In this document: positions 1 through 7,468 of the stretch, in pieces
How positions within the stretch are numbered: the stretch's first letter is position 1
How the letters are laid out: each line of letters opens with the position of its first letter
Assembly: GCF_024347055.1 (NCBI RefSeq)
Contig: NZ_AP024896.1
Coordinates: 1,488,001 to 1,552,000 of the forward strand
Direction of reading: 5' to 3'
Length of the DNA stretch: 64,000 bases
Origin: Vibrio porteresiae DSM 19223
Lineage (GTDB): Bacteria; Pseudomonadota; Gammaproteobacteria; Enterobacterales; Vibrionaceae
Translations under genes and position numbers: made by a program
The notes under the pieces: model-generated
The model's input: only the letters and a program-made list of their open reading frames with translations
The model's database searches: none
Told to the model about the DNA's origin: nothing

Positions 1-1
1 T

Positions 2-244
2 TCGCGAGGCTACATCAACCAAATTCACCAAATTCTCTTGCCCGTTGCCAACGGGATTGGTTGTACCGTGTTGCCAAAACGTGCTCTCACGCTTTTCCCT
101 CTGCGTGACCAACTCGTTGAGTTCCACACCAAACAACCCGTTAACGAACCTCTTTATTTGGTGAAAAAACGCCATCGTCCATTGGCGACTCGCTATGAAA
201 CCATCGCCAAATTGATTGAAGATATTTTGAACCGTTCTGAATAG
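2..244 (+). CDS. LysR-family transcriptional regulator, C-terminal fragment (cut by window edge)
   Basis: The open frame enters from the left edge and ends in TAA-type stop at 242-244, giving about 80 residues. It reads as the end of a LysR effector-binding domain: a helix leading into LLPVANGIGCTVLPKR, then a strand with PLYLVKKRHRPLATRYE and a final helix. The pattern 'G.G...LP...' followed by 'L.LV...R' is the usual end of the second Rossmann-like subdomain. The DNA-binding half is outside the window, so target genes and inducer cannot be judged. The apparent TTG at 38 is internal, not a start. Confidence 0.75.
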   Translation, partial: SRGYINQIHQILLPVANGIGCTVLPKRALTLFPLRDQLVEFHTKQPVNEPLYLVKKRHRPLATRYETIAKLIEDILNRSE

Positions 245-254
245 CACTCATCAA

Positions 255-272
255 CACCGCAAAAGCGCGGTG
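255..272. terminator. Small stem-loop between convergent LysR genes
   Basis: CACCGC at 255-260 pairs with GCGGTG at 267-272 in the 37-bp gap between two convergent LysR genes. The stem is short and there is no clear T-tract, so it is a weak bidirectional terminator candidate only. Confidence 0.3.
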
Positions 273-281
273 AAATAGCGT

Positions 282-1199
282 CTAACGGGCTTGGAAACAG
301 AGTAACAGCTGTTCACGTAACCACCTGCGCAATGGGTCTTCATCGGTGCGTTGATGCCATACCAAATAGAGCGAAATGGGTGGTACGTTAAAGGGCAAAG
401 GGTGTATTTCCAATAGATTAGGATAATGACCCAAGGCCAACCTGGCTTGTCTTGCGGTGGTGGTGACCAGTGTGGTCGGGTTTTCCAGCAAAATCTGATT
501 TCGTGCTTGGTTATTACTTAATCCAATCACTGAATGACGCGCCATGTTGAGCGCTTTTAACGCGTCGTCAACATCACTGAGTAAGCCACCATCGGGGGTG
601 ATGACCAAATGATCACACGCCAGATAGCGCTCTAGAGTGAGGCTAGGTTTAACCAGTGAATTGGCGCTAGAAACCAGAGCGACATAGGGCTCCTCGCCCA
701 AGGTTTGCTGCACATACCCTTCTTGTATCTGATTCACATCACGGCACACTGCAATATCACAACTGCCTTGGCGTAGCTTTTCATACAGCACTTCACCGCG
801 ACTTTGCAAGGTTAACAAGCGCACATTAGGCGCGCGCTCTCGCACTCGGCGAAACAGAGGAGGTAAAACATCGACTTCCACGCTTTCTGGCAGAGCGATA
901 CGAATTTCATCTTCACGTTGCAAAAAATCCGGCTCGCTGTGTAACGCATAAAAACGCTCTAAAGTTGGCAGCAGTTGTGCAATTTGCTCAGCGAGTTGAT
1001 TAGCTTTGGGCGTGGGTGTCAATCCGCGCGCGGTTTTGACAAACAGTGGATCGCCCCACTCATGGCGCAGTTTATTGAGCTTATGACTTAATGCAGGTTG
1101 ACTGACATTCAGCAATTGCGCTGCTCGTGAGGCATTACGTTCTTGATAAAGAAGATGAAACGTCAGTAATAAATTCAGATCGCGATTAAGAATATTCAT
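282..1199 (-). CDS. LysR-family transcriptional regulator
   Basis: This 305-residue protein has the standard LysR length. An N-terminal winged HTH covers about residues 6-66 (NASRAAQLLNVSQPALSHKL followed by the wing FVKTARGLTPT), and an effector-binding domain covers about residues 93-300. The HTH begins RDLNLLLTF, typical of the NodD/LeuO/PcpR-like branch, which often regulates a neighbouring operon. The nearest genes are a secreted polysaccharide lyase on the same strand upstream and another LysR gene converging from the left. A regulatory link with the lyase is possible but not shown. The ATG at 1199 has no strong Shine-Dalgarno sequence, yet it places the HTH correctly. Confidence 0.85.
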   Translation of the reverse strand: MNILNRDLNLLLTFHLLYQERNASRAAQLLNVSQPALSHKLNKLRHEWGDPLFVKTARGLTPTPKANQLAEQIAQLLPTLERFYALHSEPDFLQREDEIRIALPESVEVDVLPPLFRRVRERAPNVRLLTLQSRGEVLYEKLRQGSCDIAVCRDVNQIQEGYVQQTLGEEPYVALVSSANSLVKPSLTLERYLACDHLVITPDGGLLSDVDDALKALNMARHSVIGLSNNQARNQILLENPTTLVTTTARQARLALGHYPNLLEIHPLPFNVPPISLYLVWHQRTDEDPLRRWLREQLLLCFQAR

Positions 1200-1268
1200 G
1201 ATTGTTAGAGAGTCAGCAAAAGCGAGTGCTAGTGTAACGAAAAAGCCAACAACGAGCGCCTTTGTTTT

Positions 1269-1298
1269 CCCTAAACGAGGTGTTTATCTCGTTTAGGG
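1269..1298. repeat. 11-bp perfect inverted repeat without T-tract
   Basis: CCCTAAACGAG at 1269-1279 and its exact complement at 1288-1298 flank an 8-nt loop just 3' of the polysaccharide lyase gene. On the minus strand the stem is followed by A-rich, not T-rich, sequence, so it is not a canonical intrinsic terminator. It may be a Rho-dependent end, an mRNA-stabilising hairpin or an operator for the LysR gene. Confidence 0.6.
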
Positions 1299-1313
1299 AG
1301 AAGATTATTGGCC

Positions 1314-2117
1314 TTAAAGCAGTTTGCGTTGGTAATCATCTGCGTACATGACAAAGGTATTGGGTGAATCTTGACGGTAGATGCCCATCTTGAAATAAGG
1401 TCCATAGCAATCTTGATAGGCCGTTGGGCCAACATAGTTGACCACTTGTTGACCTTGAATCCAGACTTTAATGTACCCATCCGTAGACCAACTCCAATTC
1501 ACTTCGACTTTAATCTGATACCACTGGTTTTTCTTAATAGGATCACTTCGATAGAGCACTTCGTGCAGCATGTCGGTACGGTTATCTTGATTCACCGCCA
1601 CTGGGGAGGTTTGCACCTTGATCAAGAGCTGATCACCATGAACATCCAGCGCCAAATTGGGGCTACGACTCACTTCATCGAGATGCAAATCCGGCGTGGC
1701 ATGCCATTGAGCAATCAAAGCTCGCACATCATCGTTTTGCCACTCATCGGGGAAAAACACCCGAAATTGATACTCAATCGGATGATGAAATGGCGCGCGA
1801 TACTGCTCGTATAGCTCTGCTCTAGGGCGATTGACGGTGCGTGTCTGGAGCGTTTCACCTTGGCGCAGTTCAAAGCGGACTACGGAATTTTGCGCATCGG
1901 TCGGATCGCTGGAGAGATACAAAGCGCGCGAATTAGGAGACTGAATGAGCCAACCTTTGAGTGGCCATTGGCTGGGATCAAACGAAATTGAAGTGCTCGT
2001 TTCGCCTGGGAAATTGCGGGCAGGACATTGCGACAACTCTTCTGAGTTCGCCATCACACTTGCGCTGCTCAAAACAAAGCAACTGAGTAAGGTCAACTTG
2101 GCGGCCAATTTTGTCAC
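1314..2117 (-). CDS. Secreted polysaccharide lyase, heparin lyase I / PL20-like fold
   Basis: About 267 residues. I prefer the GTG at 2117, because AAAAGGGGAG lies 9 nt upstream and it gives a clean signal peptide (KLAAKLTLLSCFVLSSASVMA); an upstream GTG at 2126 is also in frame. The mature part looks like the polysaccharide lyase family PF14099: RAELYEQYR near residue 100, IAQWH near 136 and GPYFKMGIYR near 240 are the typical strands of that jelly-roll lyase. The arginine, histidine and tyrosine in these motifs are the expected catalytic-cleft residues. It would act in the periplasm or medium on an acidic polysaccharide. The substrate (glucuronan, alginate or a glycosaminoglycan) cannot be told from the sequence. 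There is no other lyase or uptake gene beside it. Confidence 0.75.
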   Translation of the reverse strand: MTKLAAKLTLLSCFVLSSASVMANSEELSQCPARNFPGETSTSISFDPSQWPLKGWLIQSPNSRALYLSSDPTDAQNSVVRFELRQGETLQTRTVNRPRAELYEQYRAPFHHPIEYQFRVFFPDEWQNDDVRALIAQWHATPDLHLDEVSRSPNLALDVHGDQLLIKVQTSPVAVNQDNRTDMLHEVLYRSDPIKKNQWYQIKVEVNWSWSTDGYIKVWIQGQQVVNYVGPTAYQDCYGPYFKMGIYRQDSPNTFVMYADDYQRKLL

Positions 2118-2273
2118 GGTGAGCACTCCCCTTTTGCACTGATAATGGCGCTATCATAAGCAACAATCACGAGGCAAAGAGTGCGCTAGAGCGAGATTTG
2201 ACGTTACATTACCAGTGCCTTATCACCAAGACACTGGTAGCGCCAGATTCTCGCGTTAAGTCGGCAAACTCAA

Positions 2274-2987
2274 TTACTGATACTGATGCACAAAGCGATG
2301 CAAAATCGTTCGAGGAACGTCGGCGGCTTTGAGGTCTGCGATGAGCTGTTCCACTGGCTGACCTTCAATAACTAACTTCTCATAATTGAGGTTAATCACG
2401 GCTTTCAGCAGGGCGGCGGTAAATTCAGGGTGAAATTGCGTCGACACGGCGGTCGGAGAATAACGAATGATCTGGTGTCCATCGCGCTCTGACGTTGCGA
2501 GTACTTGTGCGCTCGCTGGTACTTTTGTTACGCGCTGAGCGTGAGTTAAATAGGCTTCAAACTGAGTCGGTAATCCTTGCAACAACGGATCGCTTTCAGC
2601 CTCTTTAAGCAAAGTCACCGGCAAACAACCAATCTCTTTACGATCGGGGAAATAGGCCACTTCGCCACCTAACGCATAAGCCATTAATTGATGCCCATAG
2701 CAGACACCGAGCAACGGCGCATCACAAGCAACCGCTTTGCGAATCCAATCGGCAGTGCGCTCGCTCCAAGGTTCATGATCAGTTACCATGGCCCATGAGC
2801 CCGTAATGAGCGTCACGCGCGTTGGATCGGGTTCTGGTAGTGGTTCATTCAAATAAGGTCGCACGATCTCAACATCCGATGCTAATTTATCTAAAGCAAG
2901 ATAAAACCAATCGCCCAAATCCAAAAATCGTTCTCGTATCGCCCTAGGGGCTGTCCCTGTTTCAATAATAAGCGGTTTACTACTCAC
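2274..2987 (-). CDS. Class I glutamine amidotransferase (GATase1) domain protein
   Basis: A 237-residue protein consisting of one GATase1 domain. The nucleophile elbow LGVCYGHQL places the catalytic Cys near residue 96, and QFHPEF supplies the His and Glu near 186 and 188, so the triad is complete. I choose the GTG at 2987 because GAGGGA lies 7 nt upstream; the in-frame ATG at 3011 has no ribosome site. Stand-alone proteins of this kind (YfeJ/GuaA-like) are common in Vibrio. They are presumed to release ammonia from glutamine or gamma-glutamyl compounds, but the acceptor is unknown. No synthetase partner is adjacent. Confidence 0.8.
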   Translation of the reverse strand: MSSKPLIIETGTAPRAIRERFLDLGDWFYLALDKLASDVEIVRPYLNEPLPEPDPTRVTLITGSWAMVTDHEPWSERTADWIRKAVACDAPLLGVCYGHQLMAYALGGEVAYFPDRKEIGCLPVTLLKEAESDPLLQGLPTQFEAYLTHAQRVTKVPASAQVLATSERDGHQIIRYSPTAVSTQFHPEFTAALLKAVINLNYEKLVIEGQPVEQLIADLKAADVPRTILHRFVHQYQ

Positions 2988-3333
2988 GGCGAAATCCCTC
3001 TCTACATCCATCTAAAACTCGCTGTCATTAGCGAGTCAGTTCTAAGATAACGGTTATTCCCCTTACAGCACAATCCCTATCCTTATTTAATCGCATACTG
3101 CATGCTTGGTTGGCCGATTTTTTAACAGTAACCGGCAGTTAGCTTAATCAATAGTGCATTTTTTAACCGGACGTATCGTTAAATAATCTTGCTGGCTTTA
3201 CAGTGTAAAACTGGGCTCGTTAGCAAAAAAATGCCCTAACGCATAGTGGAGCTATATGATTAGGGCGACGGGCCGTCAACCATGACGGAGAACATGATAT
3301 AAGGTCCCCAAAAGCGAGAAGCTTAAGAAGGCG
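2988..3333. other. Intergenic region, amidotransferase promoter and cdaR terminator
   Basis: This 346-bp gap holds the cdaR terminator at 3222-3266 and, to its left, the upstream region of the amidotransferase gene. I see no convincing open frame, RNA gene or known operator in the rest. Confidence 0.6.
3222..3266 (-). terminator. Intrinsic terminator of cdaR
   Basis: Read on the minus strand, GCCCTAA (complement of 3260-3266) pairs with TTAGGGC (complement of 3233-3239), with an inner ATAG/CTAT stem in the loop. The hairpin is followed by ATTTTTTTGC, a good T-tract, about 70 bp beyond the cdaR stop. Confidence 0.75.
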
Positions 3334-4428
3334 TTAACCTTCACTTGGCGAGAGTATCAAGCTCAGATAAATCCAGACTCTGTCTTGATAATTGTTTAAA
3401 TCGAGGTGGCAAATTTCTCCGATTTTATTTAAGCGATAACGCAGTGAATTACGATGAATAAAAAGCTTTTCCGCGGTCTTAGCGCTGTCGAGATTATTCT
3501 CAAACCAGCTCAACAACGTTTTCTTCAATACTGGGTCCATCTCTTCAACACGACGAATCGGTTCAAAAAGGAGCTGTTGTTGCCAGTGTTTACGTTCGTT
3601 ATCCAATATCGCAGGAAGCGTGACCTGATCAAATTCAAAATACTTCTGATTTTTAAGCAGTTTCTTACCACTATTTAGTGCAGCTAACGCACTTTGGTAG
3701 GAAGCAAATAGCTCACGAGGGTCAGAGTAAAACTTGCCTAACGCGCCGTATAATTTGAAGTTAATTTCTCCGTCGATATAGCGGCGTAGCTGATTCCATT
3801 CACTTTGACTGCTTGAGTATTTAAGTAATATCAGTAAGCGATTTTTGGTGAGCTCTACTGACAGTAACTCTTTTTTCCAGCGCTTTAACGCATTGTTCAA
3901 TTCCGCCAGTTGCTCACTGCTATTGGCTTCTAACAGACACACCACGTAATTGGCGTACAGATCGATTTTCAAGGGGATCGCTTGTGATTCAATCATCTCA
4001 AAATCCGCTTTTTGATCAATCCACTGGAGCAACAGATCCTTTTTGCGTTGATCTTTCCAATGACTCTGCTCAACGACATATTCGTGTTCTACTGTCATCT
4101 CGGCCGCCATTTTCACCAATTCACCTAAATGGCGAATGTCATTGGGCGGTCCAGAAATACCAATCACACCAATAATGGTATTTTTAAAGCGGATCGGTAA
4201 GTTCACGCCAGGCTGTGTGCCACGCATGTTTTGCGCACTCACGTCATCGATCTCGACGGTGGTTCTCTGGCTCAATGCCACCACGGCCCCGCTGTGTTTT
4301 TGATACTTACGCGCCGGGTTTGTTGACGCGATGATCAATCCATCCGCATCCATGACATTGATGGGATATTGGATAACTCGACGCGCGTGATACACAATTT
4401 GCTCAGCAATTTCGGTATTCAATTCCAT
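3334..4428 (-). CDS. cdaR: CdaR-family sugar diacid regulator
   Basis: A 364-residue transcription activator. The N-terminal 130 residues (IAEQIVYHARRVIQYPINVMD, IIASTNPAR, PGVNLPIRF, IIGVIGISG) are the sugar diacid recognition domain. The C-terminus has the PucR-type HTH near residues 310-350 (SAKTAEKLFIHRNSLRYRLNKI). In E. coli CdaR (SdaR) responds to D-glucarate, galactarate and D-glycerate and activates gar and gud genes. Here it sits directly downstream of the gudD operon on the same strand but has its own terminator and upstream region, so it is probably transcribed separately. The start has a good GAGGTGA site. A perfect 14-bp inverted repeat lies about 50 bp upstream of the start. Confidence 0.92.
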   Translation of the reverse strand: MELNTEIAEQIVYHARRVIQYPINVMDADGLIIASTNPARKYQKHSGAVVALSQRTTVEIDDVSAQNMRGTQPGVNLPIRFKNTIIGVIGISGPPNDIRHLGELVKMAAEMTVEHEYVVEQSHWKDQRKKDLLLQWIDQKADFEMIESQAIPLKIDLYANYVVCLLEANSSEQLAELNNALKRWKKELLSVELTKNRLLILLKYSSSQSEWNQLRRYIDGEINFKLYGALGKFYSDPRELFASYQSALAALNSGKKLLKNQKYFEFDQVTLPAILDNERKHWQQQLLFEPIRRVEEMDPVLKKTLLSWFENNLDSAKTAEKLFIHRNSLRYRLNKIGEICHLDLNNYQDRVWIYLSLILSPSEG

Positions 4429-4476
4429 AGGTCACCTCATCTGCAATCACTACATGCAGAACAATGGATAGATATC

Positions 4477-4523
4477 TATACCTAAATAACCTGGTGATAA
4501 GGGATTAAAGTTATTTAGGTATA
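4477..4523. repeat. Perfect 14-bp inverted repeat upstream of cdaR
   Basis: TATACCTAAATAAC at 4477-4490 is exactly complementary to GTTATTTAGGTATA at 4510-4523, with a 19-nt spacer. It lies 49 bp upstream of the cdaR start codon, between cdaR and the gud operon terminator. It could be an operator for dimer pairs, a hairpin in the cdaR leader or a remnant of a short palindromic repeat family. Confidence 0.8.
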
Positions 4524-4546
4524 AAGGGAACGACTCTCAAACAGGG

Positions 4547-4575
4547 AAAAAAAGCCACCTCGGATCAACGGTGGC
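4547..4575 (-). terminator. Intrinsic terminator of the gar/gud operon
   Basis: On the minus strand GCCACC and GGTGGC (complements of 4570-4575 and 4554-4559) form a stem with a 10-nt loop and are followed by seven T residues. It lies about 120 bp beyond the gudD stop. Confidence 0.75.
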
Positions 4576-4589
4576 AAAGCAAGTAGTAC

Positions 4590-4678
4590 GGCTTTATTCC
4601 CGATAAGACCAATCACAGCGTGATGCGCTCAGTGGATAAGCGACTACAGCCACACCTCACTGCGATTGGTATAAAGCC
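4590..4678. repeat. Long imperfect hairpin element between gudD and its terminator
   Basis: GGCTTTAT at 4590-4597 pairs with ATAAAGCC at 4671-4678, and inside it ACCAATC at 4608-4614 pairs with GATTGGT at 4664-4670, with further partial pairing (CAG/CTG and TGA/TCA) inward. The 89-bp element resembles a small non-coding mobile or palindromic repeat, with near-symmetric ends and no open frame. It would form a large hairpin in the 3' end of the gud mRNA. Confidence 0.55.
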
Positions 4679-4697
4679 TATTATTATTTTGGCTTGA

Positions 4698-6029
4698 TTA
4701 GTCTCTGACTAAACAAGGTTTTTTAGGATCAAATTTCCAGCCAGGAATCAGGTATTGCATGCCGATAGAGTCGTCACGTGCACCTAGGCAGTTATCCATA
4801 TACAGTTTGTTTGCTTGTTCGACTTTTTCCCAATCCAGTTTGATACCAAGTCCTGGTGCTGTTGGTACCGCAATTTTACCGTCTTTGATTTCAAACGGAG
4901 CGGTAGTTAGACGTTGGTTACCTTCTTGCCAAATCCAGTGTGTATCGATTGCAGTGATATGGCCTGGAGCGGCAGCAGCAACGTGAGTAAACATCGCTAG
5001 AGAAATATCGAAGTGGTTATTTGAGTGAGAACCCCAAGTGTAACCAAACTCATGACACATTTGCGCAACGCGAACAGAGCCTTCCATTGTCCAGAAGTGT
5101 GGGTCTGCTAATGGAATATCGACAGATTGTAGGCTCAAAGAGTGGCCCATTTGACGCCAGTCGGTGGCGATCATGTTGGTTGCGGTTGGCAAACCAGTAC
5201 GACGGCGGAATTCAGAAAGAATTTCACGACCAGACAAGCCATTTTCTGCGCCGCATGGGTCTTCTGCGTAAGCGAGCGTATCTTTTAGGTAGATACCCAA
5301 TTCAACCGCTTCTTCCAAAGACCAAGCACCGTTTGGATCGAGAGTTACGCGAGCATCAGGGAAAGCTTCTTTAATCGCTTTTACTGCTTCCGCTTCTTCT
5401 TTGCCAGCTAACACACCGCCTTTCAATTTGAAGTCATGGAAACCGTAACGGTCGTGACTAGCGCGTGCCAATTGAGCAACAGAGGCTGGAGTCATCGCTT
5501 TTTGGTGACGAATGCGGTACCACTCGCAAGTTTCATCGTCTTGATTTTGGTAAGGCAGGTCAGTTTTATCTTTATCACCGACGAAGAACAGGTAACCCAA
5601 CACTTCAACCGCATCACGTTGTTGGCCATCACCCAGCAGTGAAGCAACGTTCAAACCTAGGTGTTTACCCAGCAAATCAAGGAATGCAGCTTCAATGGCG
5701 GTAATCACGTGTACCGTCGTACGAAGGTCAAACGTCTGTAGACCACGACCAGAGCTGTCGCGATCGTTGAATTTATTTTTTACTGCGGTTTTAACGTTTT
5801 TATACTCACCAACAGAACGACCCAAGATCAGTTCACGTGCATCTTCTAGAGTTTGGCGAATTTTTTCGCCTCCAGGGACTTCACCTAAACCTTCGTTACC
5901 AGCACTGTCTTTCAGTACAACGATATTACGAGTGAAGAACGGTGCGTGAGCGCCACTTAGGTTTAACAACATACTGTCGCGACCAGCAACAGGAATAACA
6001 TGCATTTCAGTAATAGTAGGTACAGACAT
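4698..6029 (-). CDS. gudD: Glucarate dehydratase
   Basis: A 443-residue enolase-superfamily enzyme that converts D-glucarate (and L-idarate) to 5-keto-4-deoxy-D-glucarate. The catalytic set is visible with an offset of four from the E. coli numbering: KLK at 201-203 (Lys base), metal ligands Asp231, Glu256 and Asn285, and His335 in GSHSNNHFD, the second base. Length is that of the family. AAGGAAAG precedes the ATG. It is the last gene of the operon starting at garL, and no galactarate dehydratase (garD) is present, so the island is built for glucarate rather than galactarate unless garD is elsewhere. Confidence 0.95.
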   Translation of the reverse strand: MSVPTITEMHVIPVAGRDSMLLNLSGAHAPFFTRNIVVLKDSAGNEGLGEVPGGEKIRQTLEDARELILGRSVGEYKNVKTAVKNKFNDRDSSGRGLQTFDLRTTVHVITAIEAAFLDLLGKHLGLNVASLLGDGQQRDAVEVLGYLFFVGDKDKTDLPYQNQDDETCEWYRIRHQKAMTPASVAQLARASHDRYGFHDFKLKGGVLAGKEEAEAVKAIKEAFPDARVTLDPNGAWSLEEAVELGIYLKDTLAYAEDPCGAENGLSGREILSEFRRRTGLPTATNMIATDWRQMGHSLSLQSVDIPLADPHFWTMEGSVRVAQMCHEFGYTWGSHSNNHFDISLAMFTHVAAAAPGHITAIDTHWIWQEGNQRLTTAPFEIKDGKIAVPTAPGLGIKLDWEKVEQANKLYMDNCLGARDDSIGMQYLIPGWKFDPKKPCLVRD

Positions 6030-6054
6030 AATTCTTTCCTTTAATCTTTGCCAA

Positions 6055-6080
6055 TTGAAAGTAAATTTTGAAAGTAAATT
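6055..6080. repeat. 13-bp tandem direct repeat between the permease gene and gudD
   Basis: TTGAAAGTAAATT occurs twice without spacer, at 6055-6067 and 6068-6080, in the 55-bp intercistronic gap. The copies are identical, so it is probably a recent slippage duplication. Confidence 0.8.
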
Positions 6081-6084
6081 CGTT

Positions 6085-7437
6085 TTAAATCAGAGAGTAG
6101 ATAATCAGTGCCACAAAGAACCCGGTGAACCCGACAATGGTGTCGGTAACGGTCCACGTCTGCAGGGTTTGCTTTTCAGTCAAATTCAGATAACGGTTGG
6201 CTAACCAGAAGCCGGAGTCGTTAACATGGGAGAGCAATTTCGCACCACCGCCGATAGCGATAGTCACTACTGCCAATTCAGCGCCACTTAAGTGCATTGG
6301 TTCGAGCATAGGTTGAATCAAACCAACCGCAGTGAGCATGGCAACCGTTGCTGACCCTTGAATCACACGGACAAATCCAGCGAAAAGAAACGCAAGTACC
6401 ACGACAGAGAGGTCATACTGAGCGAGGAAGGAACCAACCGCTTGACCCACACCAGAATCCACTAGCACTTGTTTAAATACACCACCAGCACCTGTAACAA
6501 GGATAATGACACCTGCTGGTTGCAGTGCAGAACTACAGATATCCATCACTTCTTGTTTGGTTAAACCGCGACGAATACCCAACATGTAGAACGCCATGAA
6601 ACAGGCAACCAAGATGGCGGTAAATGGGTGACCGATGAACTCAAACCATGAATAAAGCGAAGAGCTTTTATCGATGATGTGCAGCGCGATGGATTTCACG
6701 CCAATCAGGATAAGTGGCAGCAAAATCAAGCCCAGAGCCAAACCAAATGTTGGTGGCATTGGTTGATCAGATGCGCACTCACCAGCGCACTCTTTACCTT
6801 TTAATTCAGGCAGAGGCATTTGTACACGTTTAGCAATCCAGTTGCCGTACACTGGGCCACCAAGAATCATGGCAGGAACTGCAGCGAGGATGCCAAAAGG
6901 AATCACATAACCAAAATCAGCGCCTAATTGCGAAGCCACGAGAATTGGACCAGCGGTTGGAATCAGGTACGCTTGGCATGAAGCAATCCCTGCAAGGAGC
7001 GCACAACCGTTCGCAGTGACAGTACCACCACCACGACGAGCCGTTGCGAACACCAAGCCAATCAGCAGCACCACGGCCACATCAAAGAACAGAGGCAGAG
7101 CACAAATTAAGCCCGTTAAGCCAACGGCCCACGGGGTATATTTCGCCCCAACTTTACGAACCAATGTTTGGCCAATCACATCCAAAGCACCAGTTTGCTC
7201 CATTACCTTACCGAACATAGAGCCAAGAGAAACAACCACCGCGATAAAACCTAAGGTACCCGCCATACCTTGTTGGATGGTTTTATTGATATCTGCAGGA
7301 GACATGCCTGTTGCAATCCCTGCCACCATAGAAACTAAGATCAGAGCGATAACAGCGTGTAAACGCGCTTTCATCACCAAAAAAAGTAAAAGTATGATCG
7401 AACCGACAGCGGTCCAGATAAGATACATATCTGACAT
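6085..7437 (-). CDS. GntP-family permease, likely sugar-acid importer
   Basis: A 450-residue integral membrane protein with about a dozen hydrophobic segments and family signatures of GntP transporters (proton symporters for gluconate and related acids): MEQTGALDVIGQTLVRKVG near residue 80, LPLFFDVAVVLLIGL near 115, IPTAGPILVA near 165, QGSATVAMLTA near 360 and LSHVNDSGFW near 405. Its position between garK and gudD makes glucarate or glycerate the likely substrate; E. coli uses MFS proteins GudP/GarP for this step, so this is an alternative carrier. The substrate is inferred from context only. Confidence 0.85.
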   Translation of the reverse strand: MSDMYLIWTAVGSIILLLFLVMKARLHAVIALILVSMVAGIATGMSPADINKTIQQGMAGTLGFIAVVVSLGSMFGKVMEQTGALDVIGQTLVRKVGAKYTPWAVGLTGLICALPLFFDVAVVLLIGLVFATARRGGGTVTANGCALLAGIASCQAYLIPTAGPILVASQLGADFGYVIPFGILAAVPAMILGGPVYGNWIAKRVQMPLPELKGKECAGECASDQPMPPTFGLALGLILLPLILIGVKSIALHIIDKSSSLYSWFEFIGHPFTAILVACFMAFYMLGIRRGLTKQEVMDICSSALQPAGVIILVTGAGGVFKQVLVDSGVGQAVGSFLAQYDLSVVVLAFLFAGFVRVIQGSATVAMLTAVGLIQPMLEPMHLSGAELAVVTIAIGGGAKLLSHVNDSGFWLANRYLNLTEKQTLQTWTVTDTIVGFTGFFVALIIYSLI

Positions 7438-7468
7438 AATACTGTTCCACGTTAGTTATAGGGTTTAG

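Noticed and set aside
1371..1814. Plus-strand open frame of 147 codons opposite the polysaccharide lyase
   Set aside because: Antisense to a recognised gene with signal peptide and family motifs, and no ribosome site or recognisable product.
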